A stretch of 64,000 nt of DNA from G963665545 sp963665545 (GCA_963665545.2 CAXXKZ010000004.1:372001-436000), one strand, 5' to 3'. Counted from the stretch's first letter, positions 17,226-26,517 are shown. Numbers and translations: made by a program. The notes: generated by a model from the sequence alone, not told the origin.

Positions 17226-18465
17226 AACTCAGCGCCTCGGCTGGGTGTGTTTTGGAAGCCCGCCACGAAGGATAGAGCGTCGATAGCAGCGACATCACCA
17301 GCGACATCAAGCCAAACTTGATGACATCCCCCGTTTGCAGATCGGAAGGCAACTCGGAAATATAATAGATGTCGGACGGAAATACGCTGAACCCAAACAA
17401 ACTCTCAATGAACGGTACAACGCTGCTGACGTTATTGGCCAACAGGACACCGCCCAGCACGCCCAATAGGGTGCCAATCAGCCCGATCACGCATCCTTGA
17501 ATGACAAATATACGAAGTATAGTTCCGGAATTAGCACCCATGGTTTTGAGGATCGCGATATCCGACTGCTTGTCGGTCACCACCATGACCAGGGTCGAAA
17601 TGATGTTGAATGAAGCCACCGCGATGATCAATGAAAGGATCACCCACATTACTGTTTTCTCGGTTTTGACCGCCTGGAAAAGATTGCCGCGCTCCTGAGT
17701 CCAGTCACGCACCCGATACATGCCTTCCAGTTGGTCCGAGATCTCCTGCGCCACCTGCCAGGACTTGTCCATGTCGTCGAGTTTGACACGCACCCCTCCA
17801 ACCGTTCCCGCCGTCATGCGTAACAGCCTGGCCGCATCGCCAATGTGGATCAGCGCCAGCGAGGTATCGTTTTCAAATTCACCAAACTCGAATGCACCCA
17901 CCACAGTGAATCGGCGCATCATGGGATTGGCGCCGACCGGCGAGGCTTTAAGGCGGGGTGCAATGACCGTGACCCGATCACCCGGGCCGACCCTGAGCTT
18001 GTTGGCCAGCCCGATGCCCAGGATGATGCCAAATTCCCCGGCTTTCAGATCGGTGATATCACCGGAGATCATATGCGTTGAAAAATCCGACACCCGCTGC
18101 TCGTGGTCAGGATCAACGCCGCGAATGAATGCCCCGGTCGAGTCGTTGGCCTGCATCCACACCCCTTCCTCGATATAGGGCGCGGCGCCTTCGATTTCCG
18201 GGTGTGATTCGACCGCGCCGATGACATTTTCCCAATCTCTCAACTCACCGTTTAATGGGGCAATGGTGGCGTGGGCGACCGCGCCGAGAATGCGCGCCCG
18301 TAGCTCCTTCTCAAAGCCATTCATGACCGAAATGACTGTGATCAAGGTCGTCACGCCCAGGGCGATGCCCAGCATGGAAATCAAAGAGATGAAGGAAATA
18401 AAGTGATTTCGCCGCTTCGCTCGCAGATAGCGCAAGCCGATAAATGCTGCCAGGGGACGGTACAT
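17218..18465 (-). CDS. Lipoprotein-releasing permease, LolC/LolE family (LolF-like)
   Basis: This 415-aa protein begins MYRPLAAFIGLRYLRAKRRNHFISFISLISMLGI, the LolC/E N-terminus. One helix is followed by a large MacB-like periplasmic domain (about 50-270) and an FtsX domain with three helices (about 270-405). Only one LolC/E-type permease is coded beside lolD, not the separate LolC and LolE of enterics. A homodimeric LolF-type transporter is therefore likely, unless a second copy lies elsewhere. The 114-bp gap upstream presumably holds the promoter of the long minus-strand gene run. Confidence 0.92.
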   Translation of the reverse strand: MYRPLAAFIGLRYLRAKRRNHFISFISLISMLGIALGVTTLITVISVMNGFEKELRARILGAVAHATIAPLNGELRDWENVIGAVESHPEIEGAAPYIEEGVWMQANDSTGAFIRGVDPDHEQRVSDFSTHMISGDITDLKAGEFGIILGIGLANKLRVGPGDRVTVIAPRLKASPVGANPMMRRFTVVGAFEFGEFENDTSLALIHIGDAARLLRMTAGTVGGVRVKLDDMDKSWQVAQEISDQLEGMYRVRDWTQERGNLFQAVKTEKTVMWVILSLIIAVASFNIISTLVMVVTDKQSDIAILKTMGANSGTILRIFVIQGCVIGLIGTLLGVLGGVLLANNVSSVVPFIESLFGFSVFPSDIYYISELPSDLQTGDVIKFGLMSLVMSLLSTLYPSWRASKTHPAEALSYE

Positions 18466-18579
18466 GGGCGAATTAGATCACAGCGCCGGCGGCGCGACCA
18501 GCAGTGTACGCATCGAGGTGGTGTAGGAGAATCTCCATGGAGCGAGACTCCTTGTTTCGCCTGATCGATCTATTCCGCG

Positions 18580-19548
18580 TCATTGGTCTTCCAGTTGATC
18601 CATTGCGGTCTTGAGTTCCACATCCAGCGGCGCACTGATAATCTGGGCTTCGCCCTGCTGCCCGGACAGAATGATTTCGTGGGCATGCAGGAACAAGCGA
18701 CCCAGGCCGCGCGCCCGCCAGTCGGCCACAGATCCAGGCGAACTGTACTTGCGGTCGCCATACAAGGCATGGCCGGCGTGCGCAGCATGCACCCTGATCT
18801 GATGCGTTCTGCCGGTCAAAAGTTCCACCTCGCAATAAGCGGCAGTGGCAAATTGCTGCAAAACCCGGAAGCGGGTCACTGCCGTTTTGCCACGGGCATC
18901 GACCTGCATGCGCTTCTCACCTCCACGCCTGGTGCTGGCAAGGGGTGCATCGATTTCGAAGCGCGCCTGCGCCGGGCGCCCGGCCACCAGGCACAGGTAT
19001 CGCTTTTGCACCTGATTTGCGCGGAATTGTTGCGACAGTTCGTTGAGGGCACTTCCATTGAGGGCCAACAACAGGCAGCCGCTGGTTTCCCGATCCAGGC
19101 GATGCACCAGATCCACAGCGCGGCCGGGACGCAATCGACGCACGACGTCCACCACGCCCCAACTCAATCCACTGCCGCCATGCACCGCCATTCCGGCGGG
19201 CTTATTGATGACCATCCGATCGTTATCTTCGTAGACGATGCGTGCGGCGACTCTTTTCAGTTGCTCATCCGCGATCACAACGGCTGCTTCAGGATTGATT
19301 CTCACCGGGGGAATACGCACCTCGTCCCCGGCATTGAGTCGCTGTCGAGGCTTGCTGCGCTTGCCATTAACCCGCACCTGGCCAGTGCGAATAATTCGAT
19401 AAATAGCAGACTTGGGCAACGCCCTGAGGCGGGCCATCAGAAAGTTATCCAGCCTCTGCCCGTCCCGCTCGGCGCTGACCGGCACTTTTTGTACGCCAAC
19501 AGTGGCTCCAGGGCTTATAACTGACTGCGACATCTCGGGGCAACTCAT
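18580..19548 (-). CDS. rluC: 23S rRNA pseudouridine synthase RluC
   Basis: This 322-aa RluA-family enzyme modifies 23S rRNA uridines. The N-terminal S4 domain (RLDNFLMARLRALPKSAIYRIIRTGQVRVNG) is followed by the catalytic domain. Its motif is VDLVHRLDRETSGCLLLAL, with the nucleophilic Asp in HRLDRETSG. TGRTHQIRVHAAH and LHAHEI follow. It is divergent from rne, as in Escherichia coli, which favours RluC over its paralogues. ATG 19548 and 19533 are both possible starts. Confidence 0.93.
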   Translation of the reverse strand: MSCPEMSQSVISPGATVGVQKVPVSAERDGQRLDNFLMARLRALPKSAIYRIIRTGQVRVNGKRSKPRQRLNAGDEVRIPPVRINPEAAVVIADEQLKRVAARIVYEDNDRMVINKPAGMAVHGGSGLSWGVVDVVRRLRPGRAVDLVHRLDRETSGCLLLALNGSALNELSQQFRANQVQKRYLCLVAGRPAQARFEIDAPLASTRRGGEKRMQVDARGKTAVTRFRVLQQFATAAYCEVELLTGRTHQIRVHAAHAGHALYGDRKYSSPGSVADWRARGLGRLFLHAHEIILSGQQGEAQIISAPLDVELKTAMDQLEDQ

Positions 19549-19576
19549 TGATAGATTGAGAAAACGCTGTTATATT
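19548..19576 (+). promoter_or_regulatory. Likely sigma-70 promoter of rne
   Basis: TTGATA at 19548-19553 and TATATT at 19571-19576 are separated by 17 bp, one or two changes from consensus each. Transcription would start near 19583 and give an rne leader of about 510 nt. The -35 box touches the rluC start codon on the other strand. Confidence 0.6.
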
Positions 19577-19582
19577 ACATCG

Positions 19583-20094
19583 CTTCGAATAACCGCGTGC
19601 TAAATGGTGTGTGCGTAATACGCGCGCCGCCCCTTCAAGGGCCCGAGCCAACGGCAAAACCGCTTTGTGCTGAACTTTGGCACTGCAGAGTTACCCCTTG
19701 GTCAGCCAGCGCGGAGACTTCGTTTATCCGTGGGCAAAGACCGTCAACGGAAAATGAATATAGCAGCGGCCAGGTTTGGCCGCCGCACCGGACCAGCGAC
19801 TCAATGCGAGCGCTGGCGTGAAAACCAGGGATTTTCTGATAAGCGTGATTGCACAAACGTTGCAATCAGCCCGGGGGTCGTAATTGAGCCCCCGTAAAGA
19901 CAGAACACACTCATTGACAGGCTTTGATTTTGTGATCGGGCCGCTCGGGCAACATAGCCCGCATCACGTCAGGAATCCCGATAATTTAGGCATTCCCGGC
20001 TGCCGCAAGGCTGGCTGGGAGCACCCAGCACGTGGTTGTAGGGAGAAGACTGCTGCGACCACATGTTCAGGCCGGGATGCCTGAGGACAACATA
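19583..20094 (+). promoter_or_regulatory. Long structured 5' untranslated leader of rne
   Basis: About 510 nt without a convincing gene precede the rne ATG. Clear stem-loops: TGATTGCA/TGCAATCA with a 7-nt loop (19846-19868), CGGGGG/CCCCCG (19872-19894) and GCTGGG-AGCA-CCCAGC (20014-20029). In E. coli a ~360-nt rne leader is the sensor through which RNase E degrades its own mRNA. A similar feedback role here is inferred from position, length and structure; I cannot show homology of individual hairpins. Confidence 0.6.
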
Positions 20095-22800
20095 ATGAAA
20101 AGAATGCTGATCAATGCAACGCAGCCAGAAGAGTTACGCGTCGCGGTTGCAGACGGCCAGGTGTTGGTGGACCTGGATATCGAAGTCCCGTCCCAGGAAC
20201 AGAAAAAAGCCAATGTTTACAAGGGCAGAATCACCCGCGTCGAACCATCTCTGGAAGCCTGTTTCGTCGATTTCGGCTCGAACCGTCACGGTTTCCTGCC
20301 GCTGAAAGAAATTTGCCCGGCCGCCTACCACCCCAAAGCCAAGGTCCGCGACGGCCGCGTGAGCATTAAGGACGCGGTCAGGGAAGGCCAGGAAATCATC
20401 ATTCAGGTCGAGAAGGAAGAGCGCGGCAACAAAGGCGCGGCGCTCACGACATTTGTGTCTTTGGCCGGACGCTACCTGGTTTTGATGCCAACCAACCCCA
20501 AGGCGGGTGGTGTTTCACGCAGAATCAGCGGTGAAGACCGGCAACATCTGCGCGAGCAGCTTCAGCACGTCATTACGCCCGACAATGTGGGCATTATCGT
20601 GCGTACCGCCGGGGTGGGACGCGACGCAGAAGAACTGCAATGGGATCTGGATTATCTGTTGCAGCTATGGAACGCCATTGAAAAAGCCGCCTCGGAAAAA
20701 GAGGCGAGCTTCCTGATCTACCAGGAAAGCAATCTGTTCATTCGAGCACTGCGCGACCATCTGCGCAATGATATCGGCGAAATCCTGATTGACGACAAGA
20801 AAGTGTACGCAGACGCCAAAGAATTTGTTGAGCAGGTTATGCCGCACAACAGCCGTAAACTCAAGCTGTATCAGGACGACGTGCCACTTTTCAGTCGCTA
20901 TCAGATTGCAAGCCAGATCGAATCAGCCTTTGCCCGCACGGTACATCTGCCCTCGGGTGGATCGGTGGTGATCGACCACACCGAAGCCATGCTCTCAATC
21001 GACATCAATTCGGCCCGCGCGACCAAGGGTTCGGATATTGAAGAAACCGCCTACAACACCAATCTTGAGGCCGCCAACGAAATCGCCCGGCAACTGCGAC
21101 TGCGTGACCTCGGCGGGCTGATTGTGATCGACTTCATCGACATGATGGATCGCCGCCATCAGCGCGACGTGGAAGAACGCCTCCGCGAAGCTCTGCAGAT
21201 TGACAAAGCCAGGGTCCAGACGGGGCGAATCTCCCGTTTCGGACTGATGGAAATGTCACGCCAGCGCCTCAGGCCTTCACTCGGTGAGTCCAGCCAGGAT
21301 ACCTGCCCCAGGTGCAACGGTCACGGTACGATTCGCAGCGTCGAATCACTCGCCCTGTCAATTCTCAGACTGGTCGAGGAGGAATCGATGAAGGAATTCA
21401 CCGGCCAGATCGTGGTCCAGGTACCGGTCAAGGTCGCCAACTTCATTCTCAACGAAAAGCGCCAGGCGCTGGCCAACATTGAGGAAAGACATGATCTTCC
21501 GGTGATCGTCGTCAGCAATCGTTTTATGGAAGTGCCCAAGTTCGAAATTCACCGTGAACGGCGAAGTGAAATGAGCGAACAACTAAGCCACACTCGGCCG
21601 GAGCAACCGAATCTCGAACTGGTGGCATCCGATCAGACCCAATCGGCAGCCGCGATTGCAACGCCGGCAGTATCGTCAATTGCACACAGTAGACCTGCGC
21701 CTGTGCGCCCAGAAAAAACGCGTTCCGGTTTGTTTGGGAACTTGTTTTCACGTCTGTTTTCTGGCGCTGACGAGGAAGAAGAAAGCAAGAAAACAAAGAA
21801 GAAGGAGGCCAAGAAGGCCAGCAGCCGCAGCAGATCACGCCAACCGGCAGGTACACGCAAGTCCCCTGCCCGCTCGGCTGGCAAAAAGACCACCCGCAAG
21901 ACACAGCCACGCAAGCAAGACTCCCGTTCCGGCGGCGCCCGGCGGCAGTCCCAGAAAGGCCCGCAGCAAAAAGCCGATTCTGGTGGCAGGGGCAAGCAAC
22001 CGTCACGAGGCAGGAGGCGCGGCACCAGGAAGAAGACCGGGCGCAGGCAAGCTGCAGCGCCCACTCAGGCCCAGGCCCAGTCCCCAACCCAGGCTCAGGC
22101 TCCGGCCACCAAACAGGCTGCCGCTCAATCAGGCGGCCAAACTCCCGGCCAGGAATCGGGCCAGGCTTCGAATCAGGTTTCGAATCAAGTTTCGGGAAAT
22201 GTCGCCCGTGGCAGTGACAAAACAGCGGACCTACCCAAAGATGTCGACGGAAATCGGGCCAAGAGCGAGAAAACAACGACCCGCAGACGGCGGTCGCCCT
22301 ACCAGACAGCCGGCGCCAAACCCAAGGGTCCGCAGCCTGATCAGGACAATAGTGTAAAGCCTGAGCCCGATGGCAACACGGTTGAGCGCACCAGCAAATC
22401 GGAATCAAAGTCGGAAAACATTTCCCGGCCAAAAGCCGCAGCAACTTCGACACCCAAATCTGAGCCAACGTCCGTGGCGCAGCCAGAAGCAGCATCTGTG
22501 TCGAAATCCGAATCAAACGCAGCGCCTAAATCGGCAACCAAGTCGGCACCCAAACCCGTGGCAAAAACTGCAGTCAAGCCCGAGGCCAAATTCGAGCCCA
22601 AACCCGACTCAAAACCTGCGGCGAAGGATCAGTCGAAGGCTGATTCAAAATCACCCGCGGCGGCAAAACCGAAACCGGCTTCGCCGCCGCCACCCAAGCC
22701 AGTCGCAACGGTCGACGCCAAGGGCATTTACACCCTGTCGCAGCCATCCAAACCGGCAGCCGGGAATGCGGGCGAGAAATCATCTCCGTCGAAGGCTTGA
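20095..22800 (+). CDS. rne: Ribonuclease E
   Basis: From ATG 20095 (MKRMLINATQPEELRVAV) this is a 901-aa RNase E. The N-terminal catalytic half has the S1 domain (about 36-120), the DNase I-like catalytic part with MLSIDINSARATKG and LIVIDFIDMMDRRH (metal-binding Asp in each), the zinc link CPRCNGHG and the small domain up to about 500. The C-terminal half is low-complexity: a Lys/Arg/Ser-rich stretch (about 560-670, a likely RNA-binding region), a Gln/Ala segment, and a long tail of Lys-Pro-Glu/Ser-rich repeats. It should organise a degradosome, but I cannot identify partner motifs. The frame is open from 20032; the family N-terminus fixes the start. Confidence 0.96.
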   Translation: MKRMLINATQPEELRVAVADGQVLVDLDIEVPSQEQKKANVYKGRITRVEPSLEACFVDFGSNRHGFLPLKEICPAAYHPKAKVRDGRVSIKDAVREGQEIIIQVEKEERGNKGAALTTFVSLAGRYLVLMPTNPKAGGVSRRISGEDRQHLREQLQHVITPDNVGIIVRTAGVGRDAEELQWDLDYLLQLWNAIEKAASEKEASFLIYQESNLFIRALRDHLRNDIGEILIDDKKVYADAKEFVEQVMPHNSRKLKLYQDDVPLFSRYQIASQIESAFARTVHLPSGGSVVIDHTEAMLSIDINSARATKGSDIEETAYNTNLEAANEIARQLRLRDLGGLIVIDFIDMMDRRHQRDVEERLREALQIDKARVQTGRISRFGLMEMSRQRLRPSLGESSQDTCPRCNGHGTIRSVESLALSILRLVEEESMKEFTGQIVVQVPVKVANFILNEKRQALANIEERHDLPVIVVSNRFMEVPKFEIHRERRSEMSEQLSHTRPEQPNLELVASDQTQSAAAIATPAVSSIAHSRPAPVRPEKTRSGLFGNLFSRLFSGADEEEESKKTKKKEAKKASSRSRSRQPAGTRKSPARSAGKKTTRKTQPRKQDSRSGGARRQSQKGPQQKADSGGRGKQPSRGRRRGTRKKTGRRQAAAPTQAQAQSPTQAQAPATKQAAAQSGGQTPGQESGQASNQVSNQVSGNVARGSDKTADLPKDVDGNRAKSEKTTTRRRRSPYQTAGAKPKGPQPDQDNSVKPEPDGNTVERTSKSESKSENISRPKAAATSTPKSEPTSVAQPEAASVSKSESNAAPKSATKSAPKPVAKTAVKPEAKFEPKPDSKPAAKDQSKADSKSPAAAKPKPASPPPPKPVATVDAKGIYTLSQPSKPAAGNAGEKSSPSKA

Positions 22801-22831
22801 GACTCAATTCAAGCTTCATGCACAGCCTTGC

Positions 22832-23470
22832 TCAGGCCAGCGCTACAACCCCGTAGCGCATGGCCATGCGGGTCATATCGACGTCATTTCGCGTATTCAG
22901 CTTGTCGTAGATACGATATTTGTAGGTCGCCACGGTCTTCGGGCTCAGACTCATCAAAACCGCAATATCGGTCAGGCCCTTGCCCTCCGCCAGCAGCAGC
23001 AATACTTCCATCTCCCGGGCAGACAGGCCATCAAATGGTGAAGCTGCGGCACCCGGCATCATATCCAGCGCCATCTGCTGGGCGATTTCGGCCCCGATGT
23101 GGCGCCCCCCCGCAGCAACCGTTTTGATCGCCTGCACCAACTCGGCCGCAGCACAACCCTTGGTCAAATAGCCCGCCGCACCGGCCTCCAGCAACAAGCG
23201 CGGAAACGGCGGCTCTTTGTGTACCGTCAGAATAATGATTTTGGGGCTCCTCGCCAGCTGTCGGAGCCGCGAAGTGACCTCAAAACCCGATAGCCCCGGC
23301 AGATCAACATCGAGCAGAACAATGTCAGGCTTGAGTTTGCGGCAAAGCTGCAACGCCGACTCTCCGGTTGTAGCTTCGGCAATTACATTTATAAATGGAT
23401 AATCCGCCAAAATCCGACGCAAGCAGACTCGGACCAATTCGTGGCAATCCACGATCAGAAGTCTGATCAT
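22832..23470 (-). CDS. uvrY: LuxR-type response regulator, UvrY/GacA-like
   Basis: This 212-aa protein has an N-terminal receiver domain with phosphoacceptor Asp54 (IVLLDVDLPG), the Thr/Lys switch region (ILTVHKEP, GYLTKG) and a C-terminal LuxR HTH (LSAREMEVLLLLAEGKGLTDIA, LSPKTVATYKYRIYDKL). Similarity to UvrY/GacA extends over the whole length, so it may work with a BarA/GacS kinase and the Csr system. The acidic pair at the N-terminus, normally DD, is Asp8-Cys9 here, which may alter Mg2+ binding. Unlike in many relatives it is not beside uvrC. The TAGGGGGGGAG directly before the ATG is an unusually close Shine-Dalgarno. Confidence 0.85.
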   Translation of the reverse strand: MIRLLIVDCHELVRVCLRRILADYPFINVIAEATTGESALQLCRKLKPDIVLLDVDLPGLSGFEVTSRLRQLARSPKIIILTVHKEPPFPRLLLEAGAAGYLTKGCAAAELVQAIKTVAAGGRHIGAEIAQQMALDMMPGAAASPFDGLSAREMEVLLLLAEGKGLTDIAVLMSLSPKTVATYKYRIYDKLNTRNDVDMTRMAMRYGVVALA

Positions 23471-23708
23471 CTCCCCCCCTATTCAGTAAAATGTCTCTGG
23501 TATCTATCCCCTTTTAAACGCATGACCCTGACACCAAACATAAATGCCCGCGCGTTGTTTGTCGAGAGCCCTGGCGCATTGAGAGCAATTCTCTTACAAC
23601 GCAGCGTGCTTGCTTGTTTTTCCACGGAACAATTTATCAAACAATTAGCTGGATATAGCGTCTAAAGTTTGAAATTACTTCACTCGGGGGTCGTGGGCAG
23701 TTGTTGAG

Positions 23709-24416
23709 CTATGGCGACTGAACGATCTCGACGAGCTTGATATCAAAAACCAGCGCCTCATTCGGACTAATGCGGAAATTACGATTGGGCCTCGGCCCGT
23801 AGGCCATTTCCGGTGGCAGGAAGAGCTGGAAGACCGAACCCACCCTCATCAACGGCAGGACCTCTTTCCATCCCGCCAATACCTGATCGCTGCCCAACTC
23901 AAAGAATTCCGGGTCGGGTGTCCTGAAAGTGCTGACAAACTCCAATCCATCCATCTTTGAACCGCGGTATTGGATTCCAACCGTGTCCTGCATGGTGGGA
24001 CGGGCGCCTTCGTCATCGCCTTCGTCAATAATTCGGTATTGCACGCCACTGGGCAGACCAACTATGCCGTTTTTGCCGGCGTTCTTGACAAGGAATTCCC
24101 GGCTCTTGACCAGATTCTCTTCCGACAGGATGCGCAGCGCCTCGACCTGTTCTGCCCGCAATATTTTCTCATGGGCCGCCAATAAAGCGGTCATTTCCTC
24201 TTGAGAGACTTGTAATTCAGCCTCGCTGACACTGTCCCGGATCGCAGCAATGATGGCATCGATGTCCCATTCGGCAGAATCTTGACCGATTTGCTCACCG
24301 AGCTGCCAACCGTATGCATAACTCAACCGGTCCTGATCGGTCACCAACTCCTGTGCCGGTAGCGACGTGCTGCCAACCACCATGCCGACCAAAATCATAA
24401 CGAAGAAACGCATCAT
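23709..24416 (-). CDS. Secreted FKBP-type peptidyl-prolyl isomerase
   Basis: From ATG 24416 (AGAGGA 5 nt upstream) the product is 235 aa. A signal peptide (MMRFFVMILVGMVVGSTSLPA) precedes an N-terminal helical dimerisation domain (LSYAYGWQLGEQIG to about residue 115) and an FKBP domain at the C-terminus (VGIQYRGSKMDGLEFVST, GWKEVLPLMRVGSVFQLFLPPEMAYG, LVFDIKLVEI). The layout matches FkpA/Mip-type periplasmic isomerases and chaperones. It appears monocistronic. The IS256-family element begins 63 bp upstream of this start. Confidence 0.92.
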   Translation of the reverse strand: MMRFFVMILVGMVVGSTSLPAQELVTDQDRLSYAYGWQLGEQIGQDSAEWDIDAIIAAIRDSVSEAELQVSQEEMTALLAAHEKILRAEQVEALRILSEENLVKSREFLVKNAGKNGIVGLPSGVQYRIIDEGDDEGARPTMQDTVGIQYRGSKMDGLEFVSTFRTPDPEFFELGSDQVLAGWKEVLPLMRVGSVFQLFLPPEMAYGPRPNRNFRISPNEALVFDIKLVEIVQSP

Positions 24417-24479
24417 GTGATCCTCTTTAATTGCGGAAGTCATACTATGCTTGGGGGAATGGCAACAGAGCTATTGTCA

Positions 24480-25840
24480 AATCTGGTGTTTAGCCATTTG
24501 ATTCAAGCGGCGACCTGATCAATCTCTTTTACCTCGATCCCATCTTTGAATTTCACCCCCGTAATCACCTTGGCCAGGTAATCAAAGCCGCGTAGCCGGC
24601 GCCATTTCTTTTCCGCACACTGGCTCAATTTGAACATCATATGCAACATGCCATTGCGCGTCAGACAACCTTTGGATCTTTTGGTCCGGTGGCGGATGGT
24701 GGCAAAGGTGGATTCAATCGGGTTGCTGGTCCGGATGCTCTGCCAGTGTTGGGCCGGAAAATCATAAAATGCCAACAGTTCATCCCGATCCTTGAGCAAA
24801 CAGCTCGTCGCTTTCGGGTATTTCGCCTCAAAGATCTCAATAAACAAATCAAACGCCTTGTTTGCATCATCCTTGGTTTCCGCCTGCCAGATGGCGTGCA
24901 GGGCCTGCTTGGCTTTGGGTTGTGCGGATTTCGGCAAACAATTCAGTACATTCATGGTCTTGTGCATCCAGCAGCGTTGCTGGCGGCTGGCCGGAAAGAT
25001 TTCATCCAGCGCCGCCCAAAAACCCATCGCACCATCACCAATCGCCAGTTGTGGGGCGCTCATGCCGCGCGACTTCAGATTCAGCAACACCTCACGCCAA
25101 CTCTGAGTCGATTCCCGCACCCCGTCCTCAATCGCCAGAAAATGTTTTTCGCCGCGTTCATTGACACCAATGATCACCAGCGCGCAGAGCTTGGCATCCT
25201 CCGCCCGCAGCCCACTGTAGACACCATCAGCCCAGACATACACCCACCGGTCCTGTCCCAGGCGACGCTGGCTCCACGCTCGATATTCCTCCGCCCATAC
25301 CTGTTTCAGGCGGGATACCGTGCTGGCCGACAGACCCTGTGCCTGCGGGCCCACCAGTACCCGCAACGCCTCAGCCATCTCACCGCTGGATACCCCTTTG
25401 AGGTACAACCACGGAATGGCTGCCTCGAAAGTCGCTGTCTTGCGCACATATGGCGGCACCAGCACCGACTGAAAACTCACTGCTTCACCGGTCTTCGAGC
25501 GCACCTTGGGAATTCTCACCCGGATCGGTCCCAGGCCGGTCTGCAACTCACGTTCTGGCAGGTAACCGTTGCGCACCACACCGGCATGACCTGATTCGGT
25601 ACGCCAATCCTGATACTTGGCCAGCAGCTCCTGGACTTCACTTTCCACCGCTTCGGCGAGCAGCTTCCGGGCGCCTTCTTTGAGCAATTCGGTCAACGGA
25701 TCGGCACTGATTGCTCGACGTTCCAGTTCAATAACATTATTCTTGTTCATAGTGGCGTATCTCCTTTGGTTGCTTTGAAGTTTGGTAACAACAAATCAAC
25801 CAGATACGCCGCTTTTTTTCAACTGCTCAAACACCAGATT
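24480..25840. mobile_element. IS256-family insertion sequence
   Basis: A 1361-bp element holding one transposase gene. Its ends are imperfect inverted repeats that begin AATCTGGTGTTT at both termini (24480 inward, and 25840 inward on the other strand). Size and single-ORF layout fit IS256. The 8 bp outside each end (TATTGTCA and CGATCATA) do not match, so no target duplication is visible. It sits between the fkpA-like gene and the DUF6491 gene without breaking either. Confidence 0.85.
24503..25750 (-). CDS. IS256-family (Mutator-type) transposase
   Basis: This 415-aa DDE transposase is apparently intact. The pattern VYVWADGVYSGLR (first catalytic Asp), QLAIGDGAMGFWAAL (second Asp) and the downstream SNPIESTFATIRHRTKRSKG (the family Glu within NPIES) is characteristic of the transposase Mut family. 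An N-terminal DNA-binding part (residues 10-110) includes GYLPERELQTGLGPIRVRIP. It occupies almost the whole element between the inverted repeats. Confidence 0.95.
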   Translation of the reverse strand: MNKNNVIELERRAISADPLTELLKEGARKLLAEAVESEVQELLAKYQDWRTESGHAGVVRNGYLPERELQTGLGPIRVRIPKVRSKTGEAVSFQSVLVPPYVRKTATFEAAIPWLYLKGVSSGEMAEALRVLVGPQAQGLSASTVSRLKQVWAEEYRAWSQRRLGQDRWVYVWADGVYSGLRAEDAKLCALVIIGVNERGEKHFLAIEDGVRESTQSWREVLLNLKSRGMSAPQLAIGDGAMGFWAALDEIFPASRQQRCWMHKTMNVLNCLPKSAQPKAKQALHAIWQAETKDDANKAFDLFIEIFEAKYPKATSCLLKDRDELLAFYDFPAQHWQSIRTSNPIESTFATIRHRTKRSKGCLTRNGMLHMMFKLSQCAEKKWRRLRGFDYLAKVITGVKFKDGIEVKEIDQVAA

Positions 25841-26052
25841 CGATCATAACTCATGGCAACAATCAACACGCCAGAGCCATCAGACGATTCAGGTCATCCA
25901 AAAAGTTGCCCGCACGACTGCATGCCAGTCACTGCTGATGGGTCGGCAGCTTTTTAATTATCTCAAGTCCATCAGTATAGCGGCATCGGCCATTCAGCCT
26001 GCGTTAAGGTTTCGCGGCTTAATATTGTATGGGAAGTAATCCAGGAGCGAGC

Positions 26053-26469
26053 ATGACAATGCGCAAACTCATCGCACTACTGATATTGCTTGGTCTGACA
26101 AGCGGCTCGGCCTATGCCAAAGACAGGCCCGATCTCGACGAGAAATACCAATTCGACACACTGGAAACGGTGGATCGCTTCAATAACTGGTCAATCAGCG
26201 GCTGGAATGTGATCGATCAGCGATCTCTGATTGTGCATACATCGCCATCCAAGGCCTACCTCCTGATCCTTGACCGACGCTTATGGGACCTGCACTACTC
26301 CGAGGCAATCGCCATTTCTTCCTCAACTTCGTCCATTTACGCCAGATTTGACACCGTGCGGGTTCTCAATCGCCACGGCATCAACATTCCGGCAAGAATC
26401 GTGAAAATATACCGCCTGGACGGAAAGGAACAGCGCCGCATAGTTAGAGATCAAATACGCGATTCATAA
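26053..26469 (+). CDS. Secreted DUF6491-like protein
   Basis: From ATG 26053 (CAGGAG 6 nt upstream) it codes for 138 aa. A signal peptide (MTMRKLIALLILLGLTSGSAYA) precedes a small domain with ISGWNVIDQRSLIVHT, KAYLLILDRRLWDL, IAISSSTSSIYARFD and a basic end. This pattern (a W-x-V-D/I core, a hydrophobic YLL strand, then a final FD-x-V) resembles DUF6491 proteins of proteobacteria, whose function is unknown. It is convergent with the TtpC-like gene 48 bp away and downstream of the IS256 element, which may have changed its promoter. Confidence 0.65.
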   Translation: MTMRKLIALLILLGLTSGSAYAKDRPDLDEKYQFDTLETVDRFNNWSISGWNVIDQRSLIVHTSPSKAYLLILDRRLWDLHYSEAIAISSSTSSIYARFDTVRVLNRHGINIPARIVKIYRLDGKEQRRIVRDQIRDS

Positions 26470-26517
26470 GGGGCAAGAAGCGCGCAGGCCGGCGGATTGT
26501 TTCTGGCAGGATTTGCC

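Noticed and set aside
18473..18835. 120-codon minus-strand ORF at the rluC 3' end
   Set aside because: Alternative frame of rluC extending into the intergenic gap; composition not coding-like.
21524..22516. 330-codon minus-strand ORF opposite the rne 3' half
   Set aside because: Mirror of the low-complexity RNase E tail; no start signal or known domain.
24641..25594. 317-codon plus-strand ORF inside the IS256 element
   Set aside because: Antisense to the intact transposase; no family features.
24472..25848. Target-site duplication for the IS256 element
   Set aside because: The 8-bp flanks TATTGTCA and CGATCATA do not match in either register tried.
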